From Lepidurus packardi (lineage: Eukaryota > Arthropoda > Branchiopoda > Notostraca > Triopsidae), in contig JAKZAN010000130.1 in assembly GCA_023053545.1 (NCBI GenBank), positions 1-64,000 on the forward strand: a DNA stretch of 64,000 bases, read 5' to 3'. Below, in pieces: positions 21,651-33,518 of this stretch. The translations under genes and the position numbers were made by a program. Numbering within the stretch: the stretch's first letter is position 1; each line of letters begins with the position of its first letter. Below the pieces are notes generated by a model. The model saw only the letters and a list, made by a program, of their open reading frames with translations. It searched no databases and was not told where the DNA came from.

Positions 21651-21992
21651 ATGAGATCTCAGAAACAAACCTATACTTCAGAGCCCTCCTCTATACTCAC
21701 AAACTTCCTCGTCAGTTCCAAAAGACTGCCCAGGCATGAATAGACTCCGCCTGAACCTCCAGAAATCCACCAGTCCTCGTTCATCATCAATGGAATCAAC
21801 TGCTACTCGCAACTCGCAGTCGTCAACAAAGAAGTCTAAGTCTTGAAGGATGCATATAGCGTAAAAGGTGCATATATGTACTTGCAGAAGGGCGCTATAG
21901 TTAACGTGGCAAGCGTCATCGGGGAGTACTCGTAGGTGGTTTTAAATGGAAGTACTGCCTATTTCCCCTCATACGTGTTCAAATACATCTGA
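21651..21992 (+). CDS. Small SH3-like protein (113 aa)
   Basis: ATG to TGA with four in-frame UAR codons, invisible under the standard code. The C-terminal 70 residues read CYSQLAVVNKEVEVL, AYMYLQKGAIVNVAS and TAYFPSYVFKYI, which fits an SH3 fold: ALYDY-like start, hydrophobic strand, then xFPSxYV. The N-terminal 40 residues are polar and proline-rich. It may be an adaptor; the partner is unknown. It lies 95 bp downstream of the phosphatase on the same strand. Confidence 0.6.
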
Positions 21993-22164
21993 AATTAAAG
22001 GGCAGACTGAGATACTCATAAACTAACCCCTGAGGGATTTCATGGGAGGATTTTACTCATAAAGATTACAGCATTTGCCATCCATTTTATATGTATGATT
22101 CGTTATTGCTTCAAAGACTTGAATTGTTCTGTTCTGGTTTATTAAAAGTAAGCCTGTTAAAGTT

Positions 22165-22170
22165 AAAAAA
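22165..22170 (-). terminator. Pol III terminator (T6) of tRNA-Lys
   Basis: Six T residues on the minus strand start a few nucleotides after the tRNA 3' end, the usual RNA polymerase III stop signal. Confidence 0.8.
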
Positions 22171-22172
22171 GT

Positions 22173-22245
22173 AGCCCGACGGGGGGCTCGAACCCCCGAC
22201 CAATAGGTTAAGAGCCTAACGCTCTACCGACTGAGCTAGCCGGGC
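22173..22245 (-). tRNA. tRNA-Lys (anticodon CTT)
   Basis: The RNA folds as a standard cloverleaf: acceptor arm GCCCGGC paired with GTCGGGC, D-loop AGTCGGTA, anticodon loop CTCTTAA giving CTT, and T-arm GGGGGTTCGAGCCCCC. The B-box GGTTCGAGCCC is intact. No intron is present. One mismatch (T-T) sits at the top of the anticodon stem. It decodes AAG. It does not read UAA or UAG, and no suppressor tRNA-Glu is found in this window. Confidence 0.95.
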
Positions 22246-22379
22246 TTTGTACCACATATCAACCTGCTTTCCACTTATTTTGCTTGTGATTCCTTCTCCT
22301 GCCTCTGTCTGCAACCAATAATTTCGGTGTCTGTAACAGACAGCATCAGTTTTGGCTTTTATGTGTAATTAATTCGAGG

Positions 22380-23411
22380 ATGCTATCACAAAGCCCTGGG
22401 AGAGTGCGCAGACACAATATTTTCCAATCCCAGTGCAAGGAAGTACCAGATAAGTCGACTATCTCTGTCTCTAAAGACGCACATCTGCAGTCCGCTATCC
22501 AGGAGATTGTTTAACGCTACAACAAGGAAATCATCCAGCTATCCACCCAAAATTCACAAAGCATGCAAATAATAAAATCTCTGCAGACACAACTCAACGC
22601 CAACGAGCAGATGCTCGCCAACTAACTCTCCAAAGCACGGCCTACCTTTAGCATTGACTTGGAAAAGGTTCGGCGAATCGTGATTCAGGAGTTGGATAGA
22701 CGATTTGGTACGGTTTAAGATCGGCTGAAACAACTCGAAGATCTGTTTGTGCAGCAGGTGTTTCCAGCTACTCAGGAGAAGGTCAGTCCTTAGGCGATTG
22801 AAGCATAGATCATGGGGATAAAGAATGAGCTAGACGAAAAGTTAAAATCGATAGCATCGGATTCTAGGAAAATTACACTCAAATCCTATGAGTATGCTAA
22901 GTACCTGGCAGACCACCTCGCAACTACCGAGCAGCAGTCCTAAGCGCTGATCGGGAGTGCTGTTAATACTAATCGGAAAATAGATCACTGCCAACACGAA
23001 CTCTATGGTTTGAGGTCTAGACTCCAAGATCTATAGCATGAGATCCGGCAATCCCGCTCTGAAATGCGGCAAACAAAAATACTTAAGCAGAATGTGTCAA
23101 CGAAAAACTGTGAAGCTAGATCGCCTTTAGAGGCTGAGCTGCTTAACAACTTCACGAAAGATACGAGTTGGGTATTTGAGGATTGTCAAGATAACAGTAG
23201 AATATTGTTGCAGAACAACAGATAGAGACTTCTAGAACTCTCGCGAGCCAAAGGAATAGAATTGCCCATACTGGTGCATTTGTAGGAAGATATTCTGATG
23301 CGTAGCGATGGCTCCTTCCTGTTCGACCTAAAGGGAGAGTTATTCAAATGCAGCGAACGCGAACTGCATTGTCTGTGCTAGGAGGGAATCTTGATGAAAG
23401 GCTTAAATTGA
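22380..23411 (+). CDS. Coiled-coil protein (343 aa)
   Basis: A single open frame with about a dozen UAR codons and a TGA stop. Residues 40-200 contain several heptad-like segments (IQEIVERYNKEIIQLST, DRLKQLEDLFVQQV). The C-terminal 80 residues are more globular (ELLNNFTKDTSWVFEDCQD, ILMRSDGSFLFDLKGELFKC). No family is recognised. Start is the first ATG after the tRNA gene, 134 bp away. Confidence 0.65.
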
Positions 23412-23577
23412 TTTTTCGATGGCGAATCCATACAATGCGTGAAACCGTGATTTATCTATCCTAGACTGAGTAAAGCTATAATCTTCAGTCACTAAACTAC
23501 CTATCGGATTATAAAATAACAGGGCATTTTAGATTGTGGGTCAAAGTAATCTTTGAATTTTTTTCTGAACAAACACC

Positions 23578-25034
23578 ATGGTATACATCATTCTGATCCT
23601 ATCAATACTTCTCCTATCGGCCAGCCCTAAAACCAATCCCCCACACTATCTCGATCACCTCGAACTCGAATCCCGTAACTAACTCCCACAATTCTCATTA
23701 TTGTCCTCACTTCTACAGTCAGCCTATCCCTCCAGGTCTCTGAATAGTACACTACCTATACTGTTGTGCCTTCGCTCTACTTAAACCGAATTCAGGATGT
23801 ATCTATCGGTAAAATCCAATACTACTCATTTTTCTCAAATACAATCTATCCCTGACATTATATTCCCTAATTATGCAACCCTTTTAACCAATTTTTGGTT
23901 TATTGTAGGTATTGTCGGAATTGAAATATCAACCTATAGTTCTACTTATCACTGCCTCTTTCTTCAACATGATATCTTCGATCCCAACCTAATCGAAATC
24001 GAATTCTATCTTGATTCCTACGTCATCTACAGACAACTCGCTATCTCTCTCCTAGTTACTGGTGCTTCGATTGACTTCATTGCAATCAATCGATTCGATT
24101 TTTGGTAAATATCCCTTGACAATATCGAATTATCAGGTTTTAAACTAAGGATGATGGTGAGGAATTAAGAGAAGTAACGGCAGTGGTTGAAGTGTCTAAC
24201 CCTCTGGCACGGCTAAAAAGCAAGAACCCCGTGTTTCTGACTTTTGTCGAACGATTCGAAGTCCTAAAACCTTCATTAAGTTACTTCAGTATTCATACCC
24301 ATGGACACATAGTGGACTTGGATAAATACAATCTGACTCTCAAATTCGGATCTAAACTTGAGTCTTTGTTCTTCGTAGTAACTACTGTACTCATAGACAT
24401 CGATGATGACAACCGAGCTGTTACCTTTACTCCGACATAATAACCTATGTTGAGGAAAGCCGTAGGGCCTTCTCTAACTGGCTGCTAAACTAGAACTAAC
24501 CTCAGTTACTATATTGGTGTCAGTTCCTTCAACTTCACCACTTTCAACTCCTAGCGCTTCTCGATAATTGATAACCCTGATCCATCTGTAGGGACAGATT
24601 ATCTCAGGATAAGTGATCTCGACCCCTGGCGGAGGGTGTGTCCTCCCGAAACCCCATATTTCAACCGAGCCTTGAGTCTCTGTGCTGATAGTTGCCCAAA
24701 AAAGACTTATGTGAATGTGTTCTAAATATGTGCTGGCTGTCCGAGAAACCTTTCTGAAATTACAGATGCTCCTAGACAATGCATTTGCTTTGGCAAGTAT
24801 TTTACGTTAAACCAACAAAACGAGTGCATCCATTGCAGTAGTGTTTGGTTGGGGTGCGTCTTCTGCAGAAGTGGCAAACCTTGTAATACACTGCCTTGGT
24901 TGATAGCGATGGGAATTATTGCAGCCGTTATTATCTATATGGGGTTCAACTTGCTATGTAAAAGGATCAGAAACCGATCTTCCGCCGTCGATGTCAGAAC
25001 AGAACCTTTACTCTCGATTCAATAGACTACGTGA
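23578..25034 (+). CDS. Type I membrane protein, Cys-rich ectodomain
   Basis: Two exons joined over a 32-nt intron (24105-24136) give 474 aa. A signal peptide (MVYIILILSILLLSASP) leads a large ectodomain of beta-rich sequence without cysteines. A cysteine-rich juxtamembrane module of about 80 residues follows (CADSCPKK, ICAGCPRN, CICFGKY, CIHCSSVWLGCVFC). One TM helix (LIAMGIIAAVIIYMGFNLL) and a short basic tail (KRIRNRSS) complete it. It is probably a cell-surface or vacuolar receptor-like protein. The ligand cannot be inferred. The ectodomain lacks any recognisable domain. Confidence 0.7.
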
Positions 25035-25253
25035 TCTTTGCTCAGTAGTTCTTATCTTCTAGTATTCGCATTTATAGTATGATACTTTTTCACATAAATC
25101 AGGACATCCAAATTCATTAAAAGGTTTCCCGAAATATTTCCATCTGGTTAGACTGTTTGCAGACTATATTGAGCTATTATGGACAACAGAAAAGTCATCA
25201 GACATATGGTGTTAATGTAAAGGTGAATGCCAACGGTATGACATCTCCATAAA

Positions 25254-26457
25254 AAATCAGATACGGAATCATGTCCTCAGGCACTCGGAGGCGCCAGGGA
25301 CTAAATTACTAAAGTCCTTCAAAGTACCCCCGCAGTCACCCACGGTACAATACTCCTAAAGCACTTACAATACTGCCCGCCGCTCCCACTCAGAACACCT
25401 TGATGCTCGTGAACCGCTACGGGTGCCGCAACGCCTCGATCAGCCGGTAGCGGTACTTGATGTGGCCCTCGAAGTTGGTCACGCGCGAGTTGAAGATGTA
25501 GCTGAGGCTGTGCTTCTTCAGGAAGATGTTGGAGAGCACGCGGGTCGGGGCTGCGAACTCGTTCTCCGAGCTCAGCCACAGACTCCGCAGGTCGGCGATG
25601 GAGTTGATCTTCTTGCGGCGGTGCCTGATGTTCTGGATGAAGCGCGAGTACTCCAGTCCCGGGAACTGTAGCAGCACCCGCCGCACCAGCTTCTCGTTCC
25701 GCTCGATGAAGGAGACGATGGCCTTGCCGTAGTTCTTCGGGATGTTCTTCGTCTCGTTCTTCAGCTTCCTGAACGCCTTCTTCGCCGCGCTATTCCAGCT
25801 CACCCCTTTCGTCTGCTCCTTCTGTTGAAACTTCTCCTGTTCCTCTTCCTCGGAATCCTCATCATCCTGCTCCTCCTGCTGCCCCGAGGATACGATACCA
25901 ATGTTGCTCTCCTCCAGCAAAAGGGAATGCTCTTCTTCCATCTTGTGGATCGGGGAGGAGTCGTTAGTCTTCTGGGAGGGATCGACTGTCTTGTGGCGCT
26001 GGAGGATGGGTTCATTGTTGTCTTTGACCGAGTCCCGAGTGAAGACGGGGGTCGGGGTCGAGCATTGAGAAGACTGCTGTGGAGAGGGAGTCGGAAGACT
26101 GATGTACTTGGATGCCTCGAGGAGAGCGTTGAGGAGGACCTGGTTTTTGATCTTCTCCTCGATGATGGCCTGGATGAGTTGGTTGTTCATGAGTAGATTG
26201 AGGTCCGGGGTGTCAGCTCTGGGGGTGTGGTCGACGGGAGGGTGGGGAGTAGGAGACAGGGAGAGGGAAAAAGTGTTGGACAGGGCTTGGAGAAGGGCTG
26301 TCTTAGGGTCGGGAGAGTCGCGGGAGGGGAGGAGGGTGGAAAGGAAGGGGTGGGAAGAAGGACGCATGGGATGGGGGGAATAAATGATTATGGGGGAGAA
26401 TTAACGAAGACTAAGCAACACTTAAAAGTGGGCTTATACACCGGGAGATAATTGATC
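25254..26457. repeat. Inverted duplication, right copy
   Basis: This is the opposite-orientation partner of 7901-9069. It carries the whole paralogous gene plus shared 5' and 3' flanks. The outer edges face away from each other across a 16.2 kb interval. The two copies differ mostly by scattered substitutions and one short indel near the start codon. Confidence 0.9.
25390..26367 (-). CDS. Duplicated unknown protein, copy 2 (325 aa)
   Basis: Near-identical to the protein at 7989-8933 but with an N-terminus eleven residues longer (MRPSSHPFLSTLLPS before RDSPDPK). The codon matching the TAG of copy 1 is GAG here (25849-25851). Both copies keep a later TAG, so each ends ..RHPERFTSIKVF. The S/P-rich start, acidic middle and basic helical C-terminal domain are unchanged, and the frame is intact, so both copies appear functional. 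Function unknown. Confidence 0.75.
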
Positions 26458-26589
26458 GGATTACTCAAGGCAACGAGAACAAGAGTAGGTAGGTAGATCA
26501 CCTAAAAAGTATAAATTATTGTAAATGTCAATGAGGCGAGCATCGCTGGTAAAGCCTTAGATCCATATAATCACGTGTTAAACTCTAAA

Positions 26590-27091
26590 ATGGCGAATCA
26601 GTCCGAAAAACGCAACCAAGCCAGAAACAAAGACATCGTCAAATACCTCAGATACAGTGTTATCGCACTCGCTATCTGGTATCTGATATTCGAAATCCTC
26701 TCTGCTGCGCTATTCAGCTTTAAGGGCATAATAATCGCGGCTGCCATCGGGGGCACCAGCTACTTTTGCTGCTAGCAGATAATCAAGTCTTGGGACTATC
26801 AGTTGCCCCAGGCGTCCTATGAATACTATCTGGACGTGCTGGCCCTCAACGCAATCGCTATGCTGTTCAGCCCCCTCACTTCTTACGCCTGGTACCTTTT
26901 CACGAGATTAATGGCTAATAATGACGCATAGGTACATCTACTGGTGCATTCCGCTGTACTTCTTAACAATCTTCGCAAAATGGTTCTGGAAGTGGATCAC
27001 TCCCGAGTACGTGGAAGAGGAAGAGGAGGAAGGCAAGAAGAAGAAAGCAGGCAAGGACAAAGAAAAACCCAAAGTCAAATATATCAAGTGA
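26590..27091 (+). CDS. TMEM208: TMEM208/SND2 homolog (153 aa)
   Basis: Two exons; the 40-nt intron at 26892-26931 splits the codon of a Trp (..SYAW|YIYWCIP..). Hydrophobic segments lie at about 20-65 (two close helices) and 85-125. The C-terminus is strongly charged (EEEEEEGKKKKAGK), typical of TMEM208. The pairing of the N-terminal KNKDI-like segment with WYLIFEILSAALF and a later IPLYFLTIFAKWFW segment fits the family. TMEM208/SND2 acts at the ER in SRP-independent insertion of membrane proteins and interacts with the translocon. That role is inferred from family. Confidence 0.8.
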
Positions 27092-27248
27092 TGTTCTAAT
27101 CGTCCCAAAACCTCTACTCATCGAACCCTATATTAAATATTAAATTACCAACAACCCTAGTCGGGGTTTTGATGATTCTGATCTCAGGGTAACCTTGGCC
27201 ACCACTAGGTTTTATTATCAAAATATAATATCGGCTCTGGAACCAAGT

Positions 27249-28190
27249 ATGGAGGACATGCTGCGAGCCAGTTATCGACTACGCAATGCAACCAGACATG
27301 ACTCTGCCCCTTTGCACAACCTAGCATTATTAGAATCCTCTGACAATATTTAATAATACGCAAAAAGGACTCTGCAGCAGATCAGCTAGTCTGACCAGGG
27401 ACTCGACGGATTTCTCACACCTCAGACTTCCGAACTTAAAGAAATAACCAAAGTCTTTGGACTCCCCAAAAAACCAAACAGCAGTCGGAAAGGTCCAGGA
27501 CACCCTCATTCAGCAGGCCACAATCAGAGGTATGGCGGTTTGGGCTTGGATTTACGCAACCTGACCTCTGGCCGAGTTCCGCCGCAGAGCGCAAAGCAAT
27601 AATAAAATGACTCTCTGGCTGTCCACCAGCGCTCTAACACTTATCGCACAATACAATAACCGCATATCAAACAACCCCTACTCCATTATGTTACAAAGAC
27701 TCATCGAACTATTCTCCATATAGACGAGTCACTTAAAGTGTGTGGATGGTCTGAAAGGAAAGAGTAAGCACCGAAACCCAAGCTACATCAAAAGATGCAC
27801 TCATAAGATCGGAGAAGCGCGAATAATGCAGCGACTTCGTAAAAGACACAAAAGATCCCGTATTAGTTTTATACAAAACAAAGAAAATTATTGGAAAGAG
27901 GCATGATTCTGAAAGGAGAGAAGCCAGAACAGTTCGTAGACACTTTGTGTTCAAGCACTTACTTCCACACGCTTCTGACCCGTCCCAACATCTGCTGCAT
28001 TTATCAGTAAGAACCGCCGATGAGTCTCACTCGAGATCAAAGGACACGCAGAACTGCACCTTTTGACAAAATACAGTCGAGAGGAAATGGCGGGGATCGT
28101 AAAAGAGGGAGTGGAAGTCAGAGCGCCCTGAAAATCAGGTCATTATTCAATAGGAGTCGGAAGAACAGGTACAAGTCTGTAGTCGAGTGA
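27249..28190 (+). CDS. Unknown basic protein (313 aa)
   Basis: One frame from MEDMLRASYRLRNATRHD to TGA, with about ten UAR codons. Composition is polar and basic (KPNSSRKGPGHPHSAGH, GDRKRGSGS near the end). No TM, coiled coil or zinc motif is evident. The continuous frame over 314 codons with only TGA as stop is the main support. Function is unknown. Confidence 0.55.
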
Positions 28191-28356
28191 ACCAGTCAAA
28201 CCCAGTGCTAATGAGTCTGCGAGGTTAGTCTGCGAGTTTGGCAACAGCAATAATAAAAGTTGATGCCAGAATTCCAACATTTTAGGTGATGATAGTTTTG
28301 CTTTATAGCTCAAATATTTTAATCATTGTTTAACAACTATCATCAAATATCGGGCC

Positions 28357-30450
28357 ATGTCCAACTCCGATCTTTACACCGTCTCCAACTCTGGCTTCAT
28401 TCGCAGGAGCTGGAAAAACGAAAGAAGACTTCGCCAGGCCGCTCCTGAACCATCCGGTTTGCTCTCCACTGCCAGAAAATATGTCAGTTCATCTAAAATT
28501 TGGACATCCATAACAAATCTCGTCTAAGACAAAAAGAAGAAGGTACTGGAAGGCCTGGTCTTTCTAAAGCTGACCTCTCCTGCAAAACCCGCTGCCAAGC
28601 CTGAGCCAAGTTCAAATATATCACCTGAGAAGGCTAGCAATATTAGCGAGTTGTCACCTGTCAAAGACGCCGCAGTCTACAATAAGGAGAGCCTGGAAAA
28701 ACATACTGCTTAGAAGTCTGAAACAAACTACAATCTGTAGCAATTGCTAAAAGATAATTTCGAATGGAATTTGGAAATGGAAGAGATGTGCCAGAGCCAC
28801 ATGCAGAAGAAGGTGGTTAGTGCTAACACCCATTCCAAAAGACATCCACCAAGCAAGCGTTGGCAAGGTGGGCGTTTCCAACAAACCTAGCACTAATAAA
28901 GAACAGCCGAAGAACAAAAATAGTACATCGAGTTCTATCGCGATCAGAGAAAAAGAGTATAAGAATAGCGCAGATATGAGAACTTGCGCTTCGACTATAG
29001 ATCCCCTGAGTTCCTAAGCTCAGTGGTGACCCGAACCATCAGAAAACCCATCAAACAGCAAATAGCTGAAGTCAAAAAGAAAGTTCGCAAACCTGTAAGA
29101 AAAATGCAACAAAACAACAAGAGAGGGAAGGCACCAGACCATCCACTATATATGATGGACATCGATGAGTCATCTGTCTACTCTGATGGCAAGCCGCCTT
29201 TCACAACATGCTAATAACCCTTCCCTGTTTCATAGGTCCCTTTTGTCGAGGAGGTTCAATAATCCTCCGAATAGCCACAAGACCAGCAGAATTAAAGGAG
29301 TGCAAATGACTCAGTGCATTTCGAGGTTCTCCCGCAATAATAATCTCCCAGTTTCAATCAGTTTGCTTTTGATGGCGAGTAGCCTAGGGTATCGCTGGTT
29401 GGACCTGAACCGTTGCAGGAGAAGTAGCAACAAATATCCCCACCCCTTGCAGTTAGTAATAAAGCACAAATGCTTCAAACTCTAGAGAAACAGCCAACTA
29501 CTTAACCATAACCTGTGTCTCTGAAAAGTATCGCTGCCTCAGTCCCTTTTTCCATTCCAATTTCAGCAGCTAATTCTGTTAAAATAGAGTAGCCTGTTAT
29601 ACCTAAAAATCAAGAACCAATATCAAAGGTACCCTCGCTTGCTGCACCTGCTGAGGAACCTTTCTCGCGAACAAATTCTTTACCAACAAACCCTAATACA
29701 TCGGTTCTTGCCTAGTAAAATGAGTTGTATAGGAGCAAGACAGTCTCCTCTGGGAATGTTAACCCCTTCCTCGTTAAATCGATTGAACCAACCGTAACCT
29801 TGCAAGATTTGGTGAGGACATCATCGAAATTTGATTTTGATAATCCCACGAGCCACAATTTCTCATGTCCCATGGAGAGCGAGGTCTTGGCTAACACAAA
29901 AACCGCAAAGAATCTCTTTGGTGATATGTTCAAAACACCTTCAAATCCAAGTCCTGCAACTAATTTCAACAATGCGGGTTTCGGCTTACAAACGCCTAAC
30001 GCTCAAAACCCTTACATCGGGAATACTCTTTTCAATAGCTCATACCCGCCTACAATTGTACCCAACTCCAATAACCTCTCCAACTCCTCTGCTACCTTGA
30101 GTAGTGGGAGTTTCCTTACTTCTAACCAGTTTGGTCAGCAGACCAACATGTTCGGAAACATTGGAAATCAGCCCTTCGGAAACCAGTCGCCAGGGCTAGT
30201 ATACGATAACATGAACAACCAGTCATTTGGTTGGCAGTCCAACAGTTACAATGCATCAGCTGTTCCGAACATGCTGACTAATACAAGCGGGAGCAGTCTG
30301 AACTTCGATGGCAAGTCGTTCTCACAATAAACTTCAAGTCTATTCCAGAACACAACCGAAGCTACTATGATGTTTTCTGCAGGTAGCACATCTAGTTCCA
30401 AGACGAGTACTGGACCACGGGGGAAGAGGGGAGGAAAGGAGCGAATTTGA
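28357..30450 (+). CDS. FG-repeat nucleoporin candidate (697 aa)
   Basis: A single exon under UAR = Glu, in which more than 20 UAR codons fall in the middle. Residues 1-70 are basic (SWKNERRLRQAAPEP, KKKKVLEGLVFLKL). A lysine-rich segment near 215-250 (IRKPIKQQIAEVKKKVRKP) could serve as a nuclear signal. The C-terminal 200 residues are N/S/P-rich with FG-type dipeptides (NLFGDMF, GFGLQTPN, NQFGQQ, NMFGNIGNQPFGNQ, NQSFGWQ), the composition of phenylalanine-glycine nucleoporins. It would line the pore channel or basket. The exact nucleoporin cannot be named, and a different intrinsically disordered protein remains possible. Confidence 0.55.
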
Positions 30451-31432
30451 TGATATACCTATGTATAGTAGATGCTTGAATGGGTAGTTATGGTGATTAA
30501 GTATTTCTTTTTGTTAGGTGAAAATCTAGTCATAGTCGCACGCACCCTCACACAGCACTCGCTGAAGGGTTTCCCCTTGCAGCTGACAGTGTTATGGAAG
30601 ATCATCCCGAGACGAGCCCATCGCTGGACTGCCTCAATTTTCCCGTTTACGGGTGCGTGCGTTCCTACAATCATCCTAGATTGAAATGTTGTCCTATTTA
30701 CTGGTGTAAATAGTAAGAGAGTACTATAGAAATGGTCCTGTAAGAGTACGGTCTTGAGGGAAACTTAATGTACGCCTTTGCCTAGTTATAATAAATCGCA
30801 TTCCCCCTAATTATGGGTTTATTCCATCCCTCAAAATTATAGTCTATAATAAATTCTCACCTTCCTCACGCTACTCTCTCCCCACACCAACATCCATCCT
30901 TCTGCTCTTCCCAACCCCTCCCCTTATCTTCCCCATCCATGTGCTCGACAACCCATCTGAAAATTGAGTGTTCAACGTGGTTTCTGCATTGTTGATCCCC
31001 ATGCTCAATCATTCGAATTCCACCAACAATCCCACCCGACCTCCCAACATACGATATGAAATCCCCGGCCCTCCCCAACTAATGGCCAAGCATCTCTAAT
31101 GAACTTACTCGATCAGTTTGAGCAAAATCAGACATTTCAGCTGAAAAAGGAGGAAGAGAGTTTTGGTGGGAAAGTTGCCAAAAATAAATGATGTGCGCTT
31201 GTATTCAAGTGCTGATGCACGGTTAAGACGGCAGCACAGGCCTTATTTCTAATCTAACTCACAGTATAAAAGAGTATTGGAGGATTCCGAACCCTTGCAG
31301 TAGACTCGAGGGTTCCGATAAAATATCATCATGATGAATTTCTCCACTGCCCATCCGACTATTCACCCTGTATTCATTTTTATAAACAGCTACTGCCCAT
31401 AATTCTGACATATTACATAATCACTCCACTCC
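30451..31432. other. Gene-poor kilobase with short open frames
   Basis: No frame over about 70 codons with convincing composition lies here. Small candidates are a minus-strand frame at 30459-30674 (MIVGTHAPVNGKIEAV..), which overlaps the neighbouring gene's stop if followed, and two adjacent plus-strand snippets near 30990-31190 (NIRYEIPGPPQLMAKH and NLLDQFEQNQTFQLKKEEES) in different frames. They could be a short gene with an unrecognised intron, a decayed gene or chance. The rest looks like promoter for the TSG101 gene. Confidence 0.4.
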
Positions 31433-32693
31433 ATGTCTGAGAGATCTAACTAGTACAGTAATGCGCGTAGAATTGCGACGGAGGGACGCTATCGCAATAT
31501 GTACACCTGGTCCTAACACCTTTTACTAGCAATGTTCTAGACCACGATTACTTGAGGATATCGCCAAGCTTCTGAAACGATACTCTAATATCTACTGCCG
31601 CCAAACCGAGAGGCAAGGCTTCAATCGAGAGAGAATTGTCTTCCTCAGTCTCCAAGGCATCTGTAAGTCGAAAACATTACACTCTTCCATTTGTCAATCC
31701 AATTAAATCGTGTTTAGTAAACCTGATCCATCCCGAAACTAAGAGAGCCCACAACTTACAGATTCGAATCACCTTTCCCCAAGATTACCCTCAGAGCAGA
31801 CCCACAATCGCCCTACAGAATCCCAATGGTATTTTCATCTTTATAATGGATTCTGTTTTTAGAACATGCGAATGACCGGAACCCATACTACGAAGCAAAC
31901 AAGTGGGCGACCTATGACCGAAGTCCTGACGATGGCCAGTGTTACTTATACCTCGACTTCCCATAACTCAAATGCTGGACTGTCAACGTCGGAATCGTAA
32001 CAACCCTAATGTTATGTTTGCTTCTTTATATGATGTGGGTGTGCTCAGACCAAAGTGATGGATGAAATCGAGAAGAAACTGGGTGCAGTATACCCATTCG
32101 TAGTCCGAAATAGTCCTTATGACTATAATAATAACAATTCCATTTGGAGCAAGCCAGTGCCATACGGTTACGCTATGCCGAGCTTTCCTCAGGCTTATGG
32201 AGAAATTCCTCCAGAGCCACAAGCTTTAAACAGAAACCAAATGGCATCGCAGAACCCAATTCAAGAGCCAATCCGATTAGAAGTTGAAAAGGTGTAGATG
32301 TAGTACATGGAGCACGAGGGAAACATCGACATGTTGTTGCGACAAAAGCGGGACTTCGCTTTAAGAGAGGCATACAACGAAGTATTAGGGCTAGAGTTAC
32401 TGAAGAAGGCTAAGTAATTAGAAGAGACAACATCGGCGATGAACAATAATGTGATGAAGTACGAGAGTTTGAACCCAACCTACGAAAGCATTGAAGAGTT
32501 GCTGGAGTACAAAGATAGCAGCAAGAAGAGGCTAGAGCTGAAAGCGGAGTTCGAAGCCCTGAACTAATGCCGGGATTACTTGAAGTGCCAAGTGAAAAAC
32601 GGAGTGAAACTGTCCGAACTGAGGGACGCGTACAAGAAGCTCTTCGAAGAGATGTTTATGAACATCTACTATACTAATCAACTGGCATGCTGA
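31433..32693 (+). CDS. VPS23: TSG101/Vps23, ESCRT-I subunit (359 aa)
   Basis: Five exons; introns 31501-31540 (40 nt), 31663-31717 (55), 31829-31862 (34) and 31997-32048 (52). The N-terminal UEV (inactive E2) domain shows LLEDIAKLLKRYSNI, LQIRITFPQDYPQSRPTIAL and YLYLDFPELKCW, with no catalytic cysteine in the usual place. A Y/N/P-rich linker leads to a coiled coil (about 225-300). A C-terminal steadiness-box-like segment closes it (DYLKCQVKNGVKLSELRDAY). TSG101 binds PTAP-type motifs and ubiquitin on cargo and nucleates ESCRT-I on endosomes. Exon sums and phases fit exactly. Confidence 0.8.
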
Positions 32694-32801
32694 TAGAGCC
32701 CGAATGTAGTGTATACTTATGGGAGAGAGTAATTTGATGCAGTTAGTTATCAGCTTGGAGATGTGACCCTGAACAGATATATATGCTGACCTGTGAAAAC
32801 G

Positions 32802-33380
32802 ATGTTAAAATTGTATGGTACGAATTACAAAAATATTTATAAGGATTATTCTAATAAGCTGACAAGTCCAGTGCGATCGATGCAGAACTACCCCTACCAA
32901 CAGTACCCCCAGGAAGTCACAGGTGGCTACTGGAAAGACTTCATTCTTCCTGAAGTCTAGCGTCGATTCAAGTAGCTCGAACACCTCCAAACCCCCAACA
33001 AAATCTCATCCTACCCACCCCTCCGCCAAACATATTTGCTCTCCACCCACAAAGCACAATCCCCCCCAGTACGCCAACCCATTAGCAAAGAAATGTCACC
33101 ACCAAACCATCAAACCAGACAGTCTCGTACCATGCCTCCAGTTGAGATACAGGAAGCTGTGCAGATCAGTATGGAACAGATGCCTTCACAATTCCGACCG
33201 CAGCCTAGCGTGAACTCCACGGGTTCACAAGATAACTAAGAAGCGATCCTGAGTGACAAGTAGAGGATCGAGGTTCTGACCCATGAGAATGATAACCTGA
33301 AGGAGTAACTGTTCTATTTACGCTAGACACTGAGCAAGCTGTTATAAGCTAGCAGTCGGAACAACTAAGGAAGGTCCTGA
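32802..33380 (+). CDS. Small proline-rich coiled-coil protein (192 aa)
   Basis: One frame from MLKLYGTNYKNIYKDYSN to TGA. The N-terminal half is Y/Q/P-rich (NYPYQQYPQEV) and has a conserved-looking WKDFILPEVERRFKELEHL. A P/Q/S-rich middle follows, and the last 60 residues form a coiled coil (DKERIEVLTHENDNLKEELF). Eight glutamates are coded by UAR. No family is recognised. It is convergent with the TMEM151-like gene. Confidence 0.6.
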
Positions 33381-33518
33381 GTAGCATCCCAAGTATAAAA
33401 TGATAGCGTGCTGAGATTCGATACCGAACATAGGATTATATTGTTAAAAGTTGCTAATATGCTAGTGTTCAGATTATCTTTATTTAATAATATAAGTCAA
33501 AACGAGGATTGATAAATG

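Noticed and set aside
25254-26457. Transposon reading of the inverted duplication
   Set aside because: There are no terminal inverted repeats, no target-site duplication and no transposase, reverse transcriptase or integrase motif in the encoded protein.
30459-30674. Minus-strand 71-codon frame (MIVGTHAPVNGKIEAV..)
   Set aside because: With UAR as Glu it runs on into the 3' end of the FG-rich gene. There is no domain, and the cysteine pair pattern is not a recognised twin-CxnC family.
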